DNA of 64,000 bases, from assembly GCA_958510825.1 (NCBI GenBank), contig OY294044.1, forward strand, positions 103,392,893 to 103,456,892. Direction: 5' to 3'. The stretch's first letter is position 1. Each line of letters begins with the position of its first letter. The position numbers were made by a program, and so were the translations under genes. The DNA is from Brachypterus glaber (Eukaryota; Arthropoda; Insecta; Coleoptera; Kateretidae). The notes under the pieces were generated by a model, which saw only the letters and a list, made by a program, of their open reading frames with translations, had not been told where the DNA came from and did no database searches. Shown here in pieces: positions 11,342-21,063 of this stretch.

Positions 11342-12919
11342 ATGGAGGATTTAAATAAAATGGATCTTCGTTATTTAACAGTTGACCAATTAAATTATGA
11401 GCTACGCATCAGATCTTTAATACCGCGGAATGATAGAAATTCAAAAATTAAAACTCTGGGTAGGGCAATAGCACAAGATACTGATGATAGTAAATATGTT
11501 GATCCTGAATTCGATTATAAAGGGGAAATGAAAATTATAGAGGATAATATAGAGGTGGTTAGAAATTTAATTAAAGAAGTTAATGAATTTGAGTATGGTA
11601 TGTCACAACTTATTCGTATTAAATCAAATTTAGCACATATTAATAAACGATTAAATAGGTTTCCATTGGTAAAAGATGAAGAACAAAATAGAGATAAATT
11701 TATTAAAATAAATAGAGCTAATTGTTTAGAAATAGAAGCAGATTTAGTGGACGCGCATGAAAAATTTGTAGCAAAAGGGGTTTGTGATAATAACATTAAT
11801 TTAAATAGCACAGTAATTCAACCTTTAGCAAATACAACGGTCAGATTGGACCAAGATTTTATAAAACCAGTTCCAGTTTACAAGTGGGGGGTTAGTTTTG
11901 ATGGAACATCTGATGTTTTATCATTTATTGAAAAAGTTGACTACCTAAAAATATGTAGAAATGTATCAGATGACATGTTGTTCAAAACTGCCTACGATTT
12001 GTTTAAGGAACCAGCCCTTTCGTGGTTTTTATCGGTTAGAAGTTCAGTAAATAGTTGGTCCGATCTGGTTGAGTGTTTGAAAAAGGAATTTTTATCTGCA
12101 AGCGTGGATGACCGTACTTGGGATGATATAAGAAGTAGATATCAAAAACAGGACGAGTCAATATCGGTTTTTATAGGTTCTATGGAAACTTTATTTAATC
12201 GGTTATTGCGAAAACCTAGTGATTATACAAAATTGAAAAGTATTAGGGAACGTATACTTCCGCATTACTTTACTCCTCTTTCATTGGTTGATATAAATTC
12301 ATTAAATGACTTAAGAAAATATTGTAAAAAGTTGGACGATGCATATGCATGGAAACAAAAATGTGTATCAAATAAAAATGCGGTTGCTAAAAAAGTAAAT
12401 CCAAAAATTAATGTTGTTGAAAGTTTAGAAAATTCAGTAAACTGTTGTTGTGAAAGGCCTGAATCAAGTAGAAATATTTGTAGAGAAGAAAATATTAGTC
12501 AAAATAATGTTTGTCAAGTCAGCTGTAGTCAAAATAATGCCAATAAAAGTAACACAAATAATAATAATTATAATGCAAATAATAAATATAATAGTTATGA
12601 TAATACTAGTAATCGGTATAATAATTATAACAATGCCAACAATAGGTATAGTAACTATAATAGTAATTCAAATAGTAGATTTAATAATAATGTTAGAAAC
12701 GGTTATAAAAGTAATTTTGGAAATAACAGAAATAGCGATAATACTAATAACAATGCTAGAACTGAAAATAATATTCAGCCTAAACAGATTATATGCTATA
12801 ATTGCTCACAGCCTAACCATGTGTTTAGTAAATGTCTGGCTAAACGTAGCATATTTTGTTTTAAATGTGGAAAAAAAGATGTGATGGTAAAAGACTGTCC
12901 AAACTGTTCAAAAAACTAG
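11342..12919 (+). CDS. gag: Gag polyprotein of the gypsy element (525 aa)
   Basis: Gag is the structural protein that assembles the virus-like particle and binds the element RNA. The ATG lies in AAAATGGAG, a good eukaryotic context after a leader with no long frame. Residues about 175-345 resemble the retrotransposon capsid region (VPVYKWGVSFDG, FIGSMETLFNRL). Residues about 395-470 are extremely Asn- and Tyr-rich. A CCHC zinc knuckle occupies Cys485, Cys488, His493 and Cys498 and binds RNA. A second knuckle-like motif (Cys506, Cys509, Cys519) has Val514 where His is expected, so it may not bind zinc. The TAG stop at 12917-12919 lies directly after a slippery heptamer that would send some ribosomes into pol. 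The frame is intact with no internal stop. Certain as gag by position and knuckle. Confidence 0.95.
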   Translation: MEDLNKMDLRYLTVDQLNYELRIRSLIPRNDRNSKIKTLGRAIAQDTDDSKYVDPEFDYKGEMKIIEDNIEVVRNLIKEVNEFEYGMSQLIRIKSNLAHINKRLNRFPLVKDEEQNRDKFIKINRANCLEIEADLVDAHEKFVAKGVCDNNINLNSTVIQPLANTTVRLDQDFIKPVPVYKWGVSFDGTSDVLSFIEKVDYLKICRNVSDDMLFKTAYDLFKEPALSWFLSVRSSVNSWSDLVECLKKEFLSASVDDRTWDDIRSRYQKQDESISVFIGSMETLFNRLLRKPSDYTKLKSIRERILPHYFTPLSLVDINSLNDLRKYCKKLDDAYAWKQKCVSNKNAVAKKVNPKINVVESLENSVNCCCERPESSRNICREENISQNNVCQVSCSQNNANKSNTNNNNYNANNKYNSYDNTSNRYNNYNNANNRYSNYNSNSNSRFNNNVRNGYKSNFGNNRNSDNTNNNARTENNIQPKQIICYNCSQPNHVFSKCLAKRSIFCFKCGKKDVMVKDCPNCSKN

Positions 12920-15900
12920 TTGAAGGAGTGCGAATGAATAGCCGACATTCACATTATCCTAGGGCTGTGATCGATTATAAAAATGTAAATTTAATTAACC
13001 ATAGTAAAAATTCAAATTTTGATAGAAATTTAAATAAAAATAGTTTTAGTAAAGCCGAGTCTAATAACTATTTTTCAAAATCGGAGTGGAAAAATTGGTT
13101 AGATAAGGTAAAGTCATTTTTTAAAGAATTTAAAAATCCACATATATCAATAGTAAATGTAAATCCGTTTCAAAAAGTAAAAGAAGATAATAGACCCTAT
13201 ATGAAAATTAGTATTTTTGATAATAGTATTATTGCGTTGTTAGATACAGGGGCAAATTGTTCAATAATAGGTGATATAGGTTTAAAATTACTTAAAAGTT
13301 TAGGTTTAAATATTTCAAAAAGTAAAATTAATTTTGTGACAACAGCTGATAAGAAAAAACAAGAAGTTTTAGGTATGATTGATTTACCTATAAAAGTTAA
13401 TGATAAGGTGAAAATTTTATCATGTTTAGTAGCACCTACAGTAAAGACAAATTTTATTTTAGGTATGGATTTTATTAGATTATTCTCACTTTCGTTAAAT
13501 TTTGCGAACGATTCTTGGAAATTTAATAGTAATAATATTAGTATGATTAGTGATAGCGATAGTAATAAAAAAGACAGTGGTTTAGTTGAGTTAAATGAAC
13601 AGGAAAAAATTAAAGCTAAAGAAATTCATAATTTGTTTAAAAAGATAAGTGGGGAAAAGTTAGGTAGAACAAATGTAATGCAACACGATATTGATACAGG
13701 GGATAGTAAGCCATTTAAAATGAGACAATATAGTATGTCACCGTACATGTTAGATATTTTAGTTAAGGAGCTAAAAGAGATGTTGAAACAAGGCGTAGTT
13801 TCACCATCACATAGTGAATATAATAGTCCCGTTTTATTAGTTAAAAAATCAGATGGTACTCAAAGACTTTGTTTTGACGGGCGCAAACTTAACTCTGTAA
13901 CTAAAAAAGATTCATATCCATTACCGCGTATTGATAGGATTTTAAAAACATTAGGCAAAGCTAAGTATATCTCGACTATCGATTTGAAAAAAGCATTCTG
14001 GCAAATCCCACTGACTAATTCGTCAAAAGTAAAAACAGCATTTACAGTTCCTGGATATGGACTATATCATTTTAATGTAATGCCATTTGGGTTGGCAAAT
14101 GCAGCTCAACGACAACAAAGATTAATGGACAAGTTATTTGGGCCATCCTGGGAGCCGTATTTGTTTGTTTATCTTGACGATATAATTCTTGTATCTTCTT
14201 CTTTTGAAGAGCATATAGAACTACTTAAAAAAGTTTTTGAAGTTTTAAGAAATGCTAATTTAACAGTTAATTATGAAAAATGTAGATTATTTAGGGAATC
14301 AATAAATTATTTAGGTTTTGTTTTAAATAAAGACGGTTTACAGACGGACAGTTCAAAAGTACAAGATATGATAAATTATAAAAGACCAACAACTACCACT
14401 GAAGTTAAAAGATTTCTTGGACTCTGTTCTTGGTACAGAAGGTTTATCTCTCATTTCTCAACGTTAGTAGCTCCACTAAACGCGTTATTAAAAGGATTAG
14501 GTAAAAGAAAACCAATTAAATGGAATGACGAAGCGGAACTAGCTTTCAAAAATATTAAAGAAGCTTTAATTTCAGCACCAGTTTTAGCTACCCCTAATTT
14601 TTCTCTCCGTTTTACTATTCAATCCGATGCTAGTAATGTCGGAATTGGCTCGGTATTAACGCAGTTACAAGATAAAAAAGAGCGTGTCATTGCCTACGCA
14701 AGTAGATCATTGTCTAGAGCAGAAAGAAATTATTCGGTGGGAGAACGGGAACTTCTTAGTTTGATATATGCGATAGAGCGGTTTAGGGGTTATGTGGAAG
14801 GCGTTAGATTCGAGGCGATAACCGATCATTCTAGTTTAAAATACTTAAGTAATCTTAAGGACCCTACAGGTCGATTAGCTAGATGGGCTTTAAAATTACA
14901 ACAGTATGATGTAGATATAAAATTTAGGAAAGGTAAACTTAATGTAGTGCCAGACGCACTGAGTAGAGCTTTCGATGAGGTTGAACCGGAAAAAGTTAGT
15001 TTTCCATCAGTTAGTTTAGTTTCTTTTGATATAGAAAATTGTAATAAAGATAAATATTATGTGTCATTAAAAGAAAAAATATCCAAGAATCCAGAGCAAC
15101 ATAAAGAATTTAAAGTTATAGATGGTAAAATTTATAAATATTATCCATCTAATTTAGGGGTTAAAAGTAATATAGTAGAGTGGCGGTTATTAGTTCCAGA
15201 ATTTTATAGAAAAAATGTCTTACAAGAGTGTCACGATAATGTTTTGGCTGCGCACTTAGGATTTTTCAAGACTTTAAAGAGAGTTTCTCAGGAATATTAT
15301 TGGCCGCGTATGAGGGGCGATATTTTAAAGTATTGTAAGTCTTGCAATATATGTGCAGAACAAAAAGTTAGTAATGTAGCACGACCTGGTTTTATGGGTA
15401 AAGAAAAAGATGTACGTTTTCCGTGGCAGGTTATTTCGGCGGACTTTATCGGACCATTTCCTAGATCGACAGGGGGTTTTACGCATTTGTTAGTCGTCTC
15501 GGATTGGTTTACGAAATATACCTTATTACATCCGGTAAGGGCTGCAACTGCTCAAGCAGTAGTTAAGTTTATGGAAAATGAAGTATTTTTAGTTTATGGG
15601 GTGCCGCAGTTTATTTTAGTTGACAACGGTACACAATTTGCGGGTAAAATATTTAAAAAGCTTTGTCAGGAATATGAAGTGCAAAAGATTTGGTATAATG
15701 CCAAATTTCATAGCCAAGTTAACCCGACCGAAAGGCAGAACCGTACAATTGGTACAGCAATACGTTCGTACATAAAAGATAATCATCGGCATTGGTGTAA
15801 AAATTTAAGTAAATTAGGTGTAGCATTACGTACAGCAGTTAATGAAGTCACAGGTTTTTCGCCAGCGTTTCTTAACTTCGGTAGAAACGTACCTCTTACG

Positions 15901-16305
15901 GGGACTTATTATGGCAAAATTCCGTCAACTGACGGCGTTGAATTAAAACCTGGCGACAGAGAACTGTATGGCAATGATTTAGCGGGGTTAAAGGATATTT
16001 TTAGCGACTTAAAAAATCGTTTACATGATGCTTACGAGCGGAATAAAAAATCCTATGACTTTAGGAAGCGCGAAATTTCATTTATGGTAGGCGATAAAGT
16101 CTGGAAAAGAAATAAAGTACTTTCAAGTGCAGCTAATTATTTTGCAGCTAAATTAGCACCTAAATATACTTTATGTAAAGTTATAAGTAAAAAGTCAAAA
16201 TTAGTTTATGAATTAAGTGATAAGAAAGGAAATTGTATTGGTGATTGGCACGTTAAAGATTTGAAGCAGCATTTTGGCTCTAATAGCGATGTGTCTGTAG
16301 GATAG
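12865..16305 (+). CDS. pol: Pol polyprotein of gypsy (protease, RT, RNase H, integrase)
   Basis: Pol is probably made only as a Gag-Pol fusion by -1 frameshifting at 12910-12916; the frame is open from 12865 but need not start there. Residue numbers count from 12865. The aspartic protease has DTGA at 127-130. The reverse transcriptase has a TIDLKKAFWQIPL motif and YLDD at 436-439. RNase H contains QSDASNVGIG (Asp588) and ends near DALSR. Integrase has a zinc-binding HHCC (His790, His797, Cys827, Cys830) and a D,D35E core (Asp860, Asp920, Glu956), with a basic C-terminal region to residue 1146. The frame is unbroken and all catalytic residues are present. Protease-RT-RNaseH-integrase order marks Ty3/gypsy. 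There is no chromodomain and no env. Confidence 0.97.
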   Translation: MWKKRCDGKRLSKLFKKLVEGVRMNSRHSHYPRAVIDYKNVNLINHSKNSNFDRNLNKNSFSKAESNNYFSKSEWKNWLDKVKSFFKEFKNPHISIVNVNPFQKVKEDNRPYMKISIFDNSIIALLDTGANCSIIGDIGLKLLKSLGLNISKSKINFVTTADKKKQEVLGMIDLPIKVNDKVKILSCLVAPTVKTNFILGMDFIRLFSLSLNFANDSWKFNSNNISMISDSDSNKKDSGLVELNEQEKIKAKEIHNLFKKISGEKLGRTNVMQHDIDTGDSKPFKMRQYSMSPYMLDILVKELKEMLKQGVVSPSHSEYNSPVLLVKKSDGTQRLCFDGRKLNSVTKKDSYPLPRIDRILKTLGKAKYISTIDLKKAFWQIPLTNSSKVKTAFTVPGYGLYHFNVMPFGLANAAQRQQRLMDKLFGPSWEPYLFVYLDDIILVSSSFEEHIELLKKVFEVLRNANLTVNYEKCRLFRESINYLGFVLNKDGLQTDSSKVQDMINYKRPTTTTEVKRFLGLCSWYRRFISHFSTLVAPLNALLKGLGKRKPIKWNDEAELAFKNIKEALISAPVLATPNFSLRFTIQSDASNVGIGSVLTQLQDKKERVIAYASRSLSRAERNYSVGERELLSLIYAIERFRGYVEGVRFEAITDHSSLKYLSNLKDPTGRLARWALKLQQYDVDIKFRKGKLNVVPDALSRAFDEVEPEKVSFPSVSLVSFDIENCNKDKYYVSLKEKISKNPEQHKEFKVIDGKIYKYYPSNLGVKSNIVEWRLLVPEFYRKNVLQECHDNVLAAHLGFFKTLKRVSQEYYWPRMRGDILKYCKSCNICAEQKVSNVARPGFMGKEKDVRFPWQVISADFIGPFPRSTGGFTHLLVVSDWFTKYTLLHPVRAATAQAVVKFMENEVFLVYGVPQFILVDNGTQFAGKIFKKLCQEYEVQKIWYNAKFHSQVNPTERQNRTIGTAIRSYIKDNHRHWCKNLSKLGVALRTAVNEVTGFSPAFLNFGRNVPLTGTYYGKIPSTDGVELKPGDRELYGNDLAGLKDIFSDLKNRLHDAYERNKKSYDFRKREISFMVGDKVWKRNKVLSSAANYFAAKLAPKYTLCKVISKKSKLVYELSDKKGNCIGDWHVKDLKQHFGSNSDVSVG
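12910..12916 (+). promoter_or_regulatory. -1 ribosomal frameshift heptamer A_AAA_AAC
   Basis: The heptamer is in register with gag codons AAA and AAC and is followed at once by the TAG stop. Slippage by -1 leads straight into the pol frame (codons CTA GTT GAA). Seven bases downstream AGGA (12924-12927) can pair with TCCT (12957-12960), enclosing GAATG/CATTC (12932-12936, 12946-12950), a possible two-part stimulatory stem. A second in-frame slippery run, A_AAA_AAA, lies at 12871-12877. Confidence 0.8.
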
Positions 16306-16953
16306 AATTATGAATTTTTAAATTGAATGATCGATCATTCATTAACATTGACAGTATTAGTATAATAGGATCCTAGAAAAATTAAAATCCCGATTATGAC
16401 AAGTACGTACGAAATATATAGTGAAGTTTTAGTAACTAGTAGATTAGGTTAAACTAAGTAATAGATAAGTTAATAGAATTAGTAATGTGAAAAAAGTTAA
16501 TCTTTGTATAAAATTTAATTTAAGATGTTCATTCGATTAGGCTTTGTGAGAGACTTTTCCCGATTATGTCACTTTCTCGATTATGTCACTTTCCCGATTA
16601 TGTCACTTTCTCGATTATGTCCCTTGTAGTATAACAAGGCGTGTGGTACACGAAGTTATCAAAAGTTCACAACAGCTGAAAATCATTTTGAGTTTTGAGG
16701 AGATAAAATTCTAAAGTATTTATCTTTCTGGTCTTGCTAAGATGTTAATTGTAAATTTATTGTAATGATATTTAAACTAAAAGAAGTTTAAATATAATAG
16801 TAATTTTGTTTTGAGTTTTGATTGGTTAATGATTTAAGTAGAAATGTTTGATGTAACTTTAAAATAATTTAAAGTTCACTATTATGGTTTTCATAAAAAA
16901 GGAAATTCCTTTTAATGAAAAAATATTTTTGGGAATAAATATTTTTTATTTCC
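16306..16953 (+). other. gypsy 3' untranslated region
   Basis: This is a non-coding AT-rich stretch between pol and the polypurine tract. No env-like frame is present. It contains the 17-bp tandem repeat annotated separately. Confidence 0.75.
16561..16627 (+). repeat. 17-bp tandem repeat, four copies, in gypsy 3' UTR
   Basis: CGATTATGTCACTTTCY is repeated with an exact 17-bp period (GATTATGTC at 16562, 16579, 16596, 16613). A related single CCCGATTATGAC lies near 16388. Short 3' UTR arrays of this kind can be protein-binding or size-variable sites, but no function is shown. Confidence 0.9.
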
Positions 16954-16964
16954 GGGGAGGAAGG
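16954..16964 (+). promoter_or_regulatory. Polypurine tract
   Basis: GGGGAGGAAGG sits three bases before the 3' LTR, in the place where plus-strand DNA synthesis is primed. The CTG gap between tract and LTR is slightly unusual. Confidence 0.8.
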
Positions 16965-16967
16965 CTG

Positions 16968-18984
16968 TGTAGCATGTGTAAAATGCCACATTCTTTATTA
17001 TTTAGAATACATAGAATACTTACTTTTGTTTTGGGGGTATATTAGCAAACTTGTGTTACGAGTGGTACAAATGGTCCTAATAACATAATTTCTTTGCTTA
17101 TTCATTATCCGAGTTGGGATTAACTTATAGTTAGTTAATAACTTGCCTTGTATTGTAATTTCAGTTAGTAATCCTTGTCCTGTGGTTTTATATAAGTAAT
17201 ATCTCATAACTTTGTTTCTAAAGTAGTAAACAAAAGCTTATTCCTACACTAGTATTTATAGTATTATGGCTCCACTGTAATATTAACTTAAGCACACCAC
17301 ATTTATAATGTGTCTCATCAATTTTTCGAAATATAAACATTATCCTTAATATTATTGTTTATTTTTAAATAACTGTTTGGCAGATATTAGGTTATGTCAG
17401 TCAGTGTTACGTATGTCTGAACTAGGTTCGCCTGGATAATTCAACCGCTGTAGGATTGGAGTGAACAGATATACTAGAGTACGTCGTATCTTGAACTTGC
17501 AGGTTTCAAGAGCGTTTCCGTTGGCTATCTTTATCTGTGATAGTTTAGTCCATATAAGTCCATCGCTCTTAGTTTTCTAGACTATTCGATTTGGGTGGAG
17601 AAATTTGAATTCGGAAGAGATTTCCGGCATAGATTTTTAATGGCCCGAGCGGAAAGGTCTGCGAGATGTTTATCTGGAATCATCCATTAGATATTATGGT
17701 AAAATCAGTTTAAATTAAGTGATTTAGATAGTGCATCTATTGTTCTATGTATTGATATGCATTTTGTGTTGCTTAACTGAAGTATTTCGCTGATAAAAAT
17801 GATTCCAATCTGTAAGTACGAACTTTCAAGTGACCATTTATTTTTGATGGTAAATCCTAATTTTATTTTAGTCTCGAGTGATTAAGACTCTATCAAAATC
17901 CAAAAAAAACGACCTATGGCTGATTTGTTTTTGTCAATTTGGAATAATAAGAAAAACCTCTTCGAGAAAGGGTTCGTATATTTTGTTTTTAAACCAAAGG
18001 CTTTTACTTACTTAGGCCTATTGTTTCAGGGTTTTTCTTTTCGACCGAAGTTTTTCGTTGTAGCTGAAGTTTTAATTGTGGCTAAATTTGTGCTTAAGGC
18101 CTAAGATTTTTGTTGTGACCTTGACCGACAGCTATGGGGAAAATTGTAACCTATTGACCTATATATCTATAGAAGGATGCCTATGGGTAGTTCCGAAGTT
18201 CAGGACCGCTATTCTGATTTTTGTTGAAGTATACTCTGAGCCGCTAACGGTGTTTATGCTGCAGTGTTGACATATGTTGTCTGTATCATATCCGAGCTTT
18301 GTTCGAGAGGCTGGATGCTACGTCTGAAGTACCGACAGATAATGTTTTTGAAAATCCAGGATTTTAAACAGATATGTATCAGTTAAATTCAATTTAAAGC
18401 ACAGGACAAATTTTATTAAGATTTAAGTTTAATTTTTAAACTTAACGAAAGGTTCTCGAAAGTAATGAAATTTGTTCTTATGTTTAATATTTTTATTTGT
18501 AACGGAATAATAGCTATTACCCGATTAAGTACCGTAAATCCTTAATGGATATACCTATTTTTCTATGTTTAATTTTCAGAAAATGTAATTATTAACTATT
18601 TAAGTACAAACAATTTCAAGTTTTGCTAATATGCATATTTTCGACTATGCATACATACGTATGTAATATATTTTGTTTTATTAAAAGTGTGCCATTAATT
18701 ATATACTGTTTTTAGTTACTGTTACCAACCCTACACATAGTAATTTTGGATATATATATATATATATATATATTTAACCGATATGAGTATTTGGAGTTTT
18801 TTACTCATACTATAGTTTATTGTTTTGTTTTTCAAAACTCCTGGCGCTCAAGGCCTACCATATTTGCCGACTCATTGCCCAATTGCCCCGCTGATGCCTG
18901 CTAGCCGTCCGCACTCGAGTACCTTGGGAACAAGTGCCCAGTCTAATAACTTTATTTTATAGTTCCCCAAGAAAACTCGATACA
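16968..18984 (+). repeat. 3' LTR (2017 bp)
   Basis: Starts TGTAGCATGTG and ends GATACA like the 5' LTR. In the stretches I compared the only difference is one fewer TA unit in the (TA)n tract near 18750-18771. Confidence 0.95.
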
Positions 18985-18988
18985 AACT
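18985..18988. repeat. AACT target-site duplication of gypsy, right copy
   Basis: Exact repeat of 7851-7854, immediately after the 3' LTR. Confidence 0.9.
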
Positions 18989-19595
18989 AACCAAAGCCTT
19001 GACCATGAACGGTTATACCAAAAAAGACATTAATAAGACCATATACAAATACAGAAATCCCAGACCCAAACAACAGGACAATAGTGACAATGACAGACAG
19101 ACACAAGTTATACTTCCCTATGTAAGCGGTATCACGGATAAAATAGGTAAACTTTTGAAGAAGTCAAATATTAAGCCTATATTTCGGTCCAACCAAAAAT
19201 TAGGTCAATGTTTGACTTCAACAAAAGACAAAATACCCCTGAGTTCAGAAGGCGTATATAAAATACCCTGCTCCTGTGGTACGGTTTACATAGGTGAAAC
19301 TAAGAGAAAAATTTCTACAAGACTTCAAGAGCATGAGCGCAATATAAGAAAGAAACAAATTTCCTTATCGGCAGTAGCCGAACATGTACATGAAACAGGT
19401 CATAAAATCAATTTGTCTGAAACAAAACAAATATTAACAGAAAACAGAAAAATGCCAAGGAAGATACGGGAATCGATAGAAATCATCAAGCATCCTAACA
19501 ATATCAATCGGGACACTGGTTACCACTTACCTGCAATATGGAAGTCTTTGATAGGAAAAACCTCGTCACGGGTGAATAACCACAACTCGTCATAA
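18989..19595 (+). pseudogene. PLE C-terminal region with GIY-YIG endonuclease
   Basis: This is the continuation of the Penelope-like polyprotein after the gypsy insertion. Its frame joins in phase with codon 7853 once the insertion and one AACT are set aside. Counting residues from 18999, the GIY-YIG nuclease has GVYKIPC at 85-91 and VYIGET at 96-101, then Arg108, EHERN at 111-115, AEHVHETGH at 127-135 and the Glu-containing RESIEIIKHPNN near 157-168. The Cys-X-Cys inside the GIY strand and the final NRDTGYHLPAIWKSL block are typical of the PLE subgroup. The domain nicks DNA to prime target-primed reverse transcription. This half has no frameshift or stop, but it is severed from the RT and has no start of its own. 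Confidence 0.9.
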
Positions 19596-19724
19596 ATAGT
19601 GACACAAGTTGATTCGAAACTTAGTTTCAGATTAATCCCTGAAGATGTCTCTAGTAGTAAGAGACGAAACGTCGGAAAGTGAAAATCCATTAACACGGTC
19701 TAAACCCGAAAGTGAAAGTTCTTT
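19526..19724 (+). repeat. Right inverted repeat of the PLE (native 3' end)
   Basis: Reverse complement of 6452-6650. It spans the last codons of the endonuclease and the first ~130 bases of 3' UTR. About 32 further bases of element follow before the 17-bp duplication. Confidence 0.9.
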
Positions 19725-19756
19725 ATATCTTAATGGCCGTGAAAGCTTAAAATCTA

Positions 19757-19773
19757 AAATATTAATACGATTT
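19757..19773. repeat. 17-bp target-site duplication, right copy
   Basis: AAATATTAATACGATTT, identical to 6435-6451. Confidence 0.85.
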
Positions 19774-19790
19774 GCGAAGGCGCTACCACT

Positions 19791-20563
19791 ACATTGAAAA
19801 GGTGTAAAAAAATACACCCTATAAATGTGTAAATTTTACGCCTTTATATAAATGTACATCAACATTGATGTGAAACTACACAGGTAAGGTGATTTTTGAC
19901 CTAGAGTGTGTATTTTTACATCCATACCTTCCGCAACAATACACTCGGAGCTCAAGAAAGTGTATTTTTATAAACATACCTTTAGCAGCAATACACCCGA
20001 AGTGTAAAAATCACACTTCTGATGTATAAGCCAGCCAATCGCGGGCGTTAAGCTAGTCACGTGACTCGAGAAGCCAGAATTCCTACTTCATCGAGTCTGG
20101 TGGCTGTCGACCATTATAATTGTTTACGTTTGTAAGAGCGTACGTATAATTTTGGTATGCGCTAGATTTTTCAAAAAGAAATAATTGGTAAGTGTTGATT
20201 AAAAGTAAATATTTAAAAAGTGTGATTAATACAATATCCTTAAAACATACATTTATAATATTTAACTTATTTAGGCGGTAACACTGGCCTGCAAATTTTG
20301 AGTTGGTAAGACTTGTGTATGTTTTCTGTTTCTATTTTATATTGGTACTTTTTGTAGCGCTGATTACGAATATACGTTTTATTTTTCTGTGGCGTAGTTT
20401 TTCCATTAAACACTATTCATAAATAGAAAAATAACAAAATGGTTATTCTATTTTTTTTTAATAAATTGAAGGGTTTTAGGTAAAAAGTATATTTACGCGT
20501 TGGTGTAAACTTTATACACTGGATGTAAAAATATAATACACACCGCATTTATATTAACGCTTC
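19791..20563. repeat. GTGTAAA-rich repeat unit, copy 1 (773 bp)
   Basis: This is one of two direct copies; the other is 21064-21793. It starts TACATTGAAAAGGTGTA and ends ATATTAACGCTTC. It holds many GTGTAAA/TTTACAC-type motifs, some palindromic (GGTGTA-A6-TACACC at 19801-19818), and a roughly 60-bp internal subrepeat. It also has CCAAT and CACGTG motifs (near 20035 and 20059) and a GGTAAGT splice-donor-like site (near 20187). No frame is coding. Copy 1 carries about 40 bases near 20455-20495 that copy 2 lacks. Family unknown. Confidence 0.75.
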
Positions 20564-20579
20564 AGTAAGTGATATTTAG

Positions 20580-20627
20580 AAATGGCAATGCGGCCGTATT
20601 CTTCAAGTGCTAAAAGCAACAAAACTG
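20580..20627. repeat. 48-bp direct repeat, copy 1
   Basis: A 48-bp block with GCAATGCGGCCGTATTCTTC recurs at 20889-20936 with two differences, 309 bp apart. It lies between the two large GTGTAAA units. Confidence 0.85.
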
Positions 20628-20888
20628 TCGTTTGAAGTCCAAACCAAAAATGCCCTATTTACAATGTAAAAAGTACTCCGAAGTGTAAAAATTAGGATAG
20701 TGGACCACCCCTCATAAATACCTAATACGTATAGTATAAAAGTTTTGATCTTAAAACATTTTTTACAGTGTAGTTCATCAAAAAAGTACTTATAATAAAG
20801 CATCGAATATTACCGCGTTCGCTTTTCTTACGTGAAAAAGGCAATCTTTGATGTTATTGTTCTTTCTCAAACATTAAGTGTTATCCCG

Positions 20889-20936
20889 AAATGACAATGC
20901 GGCCGTATTCTTCAAGTGCTAAGAGCAACAAAACTG
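20889..20936. repeat. 48-bp direct repeat, copy 2
   Basis: Second copy of the block at 20580-20627. The intervening 261 bp holds no gene. Confidence 0.85.
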
Positions 20937-21063
20937 GCAAAGAGACATAAAAGCAGAGATATAGGTATTTCCTCCAGAAGAGGTACCAAGTTGCGAGTTA
21001 AATTTAAGATATTTTTGATACCAGAATTAATGACCATGAAAAAAACACGCACACTGAAAAAAT

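Larger units (their letters stand above)
7855..18984 (+). mobile_element. Full-length Ty3/gypsy LTR retrotransposon
   Basis: The element is 11.13 kb: TG...CA long terminal repeats, primer site, 1.45-kb leader, gag, pol in the -1 frame (protease, RT, RNase H, integrase), 3' UTR with tandem repeats, polypurine tract, 3' LTR. There is no env frame after pol. Protease before RT and integrase last is the Ty3/gypsy (Metaviridae) order. All catalytic motifs are intact and the LTRs are nearly identical, so insertion was recent. The clade cannot be settled without a tree. Confidence 0.97.
6452..19756 (+). mobile_element. Penelope-like element interrupted by a gypsy element
   Basis: Within a 17-bp direct repeat lie, in order: an inverted copy of the 3'-terminal 200 bp, a reverse transcriptase lacking its N-terminal part, and (after the gypsy insertion) a GIY-YIG endonuclease and the 3' end. 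Subtracting the 11.13-kb insertion with one AACT copy leaves about 2.17 kb. The RT plus C-terminal GIY-YIG pairing is diagnostic of Penelope-like elements. Inverted or tandem partial copies at the ends are known in this group. The coding region has two frameshifts, so this copy is inactive. Confidence 0.9.

Noticed and set aside
12450..12884. 144-codon frame overlapping gag
   Set aside because: An out-of-frame shadow of the Asn-rich Gag region, rich in Ile and Met by composition.
16306..16953. env gene of an errantivirus-type gypsy
   Set aside because: No open frame, signal peptide or membrane segment lies between pol and the 3' LTR.
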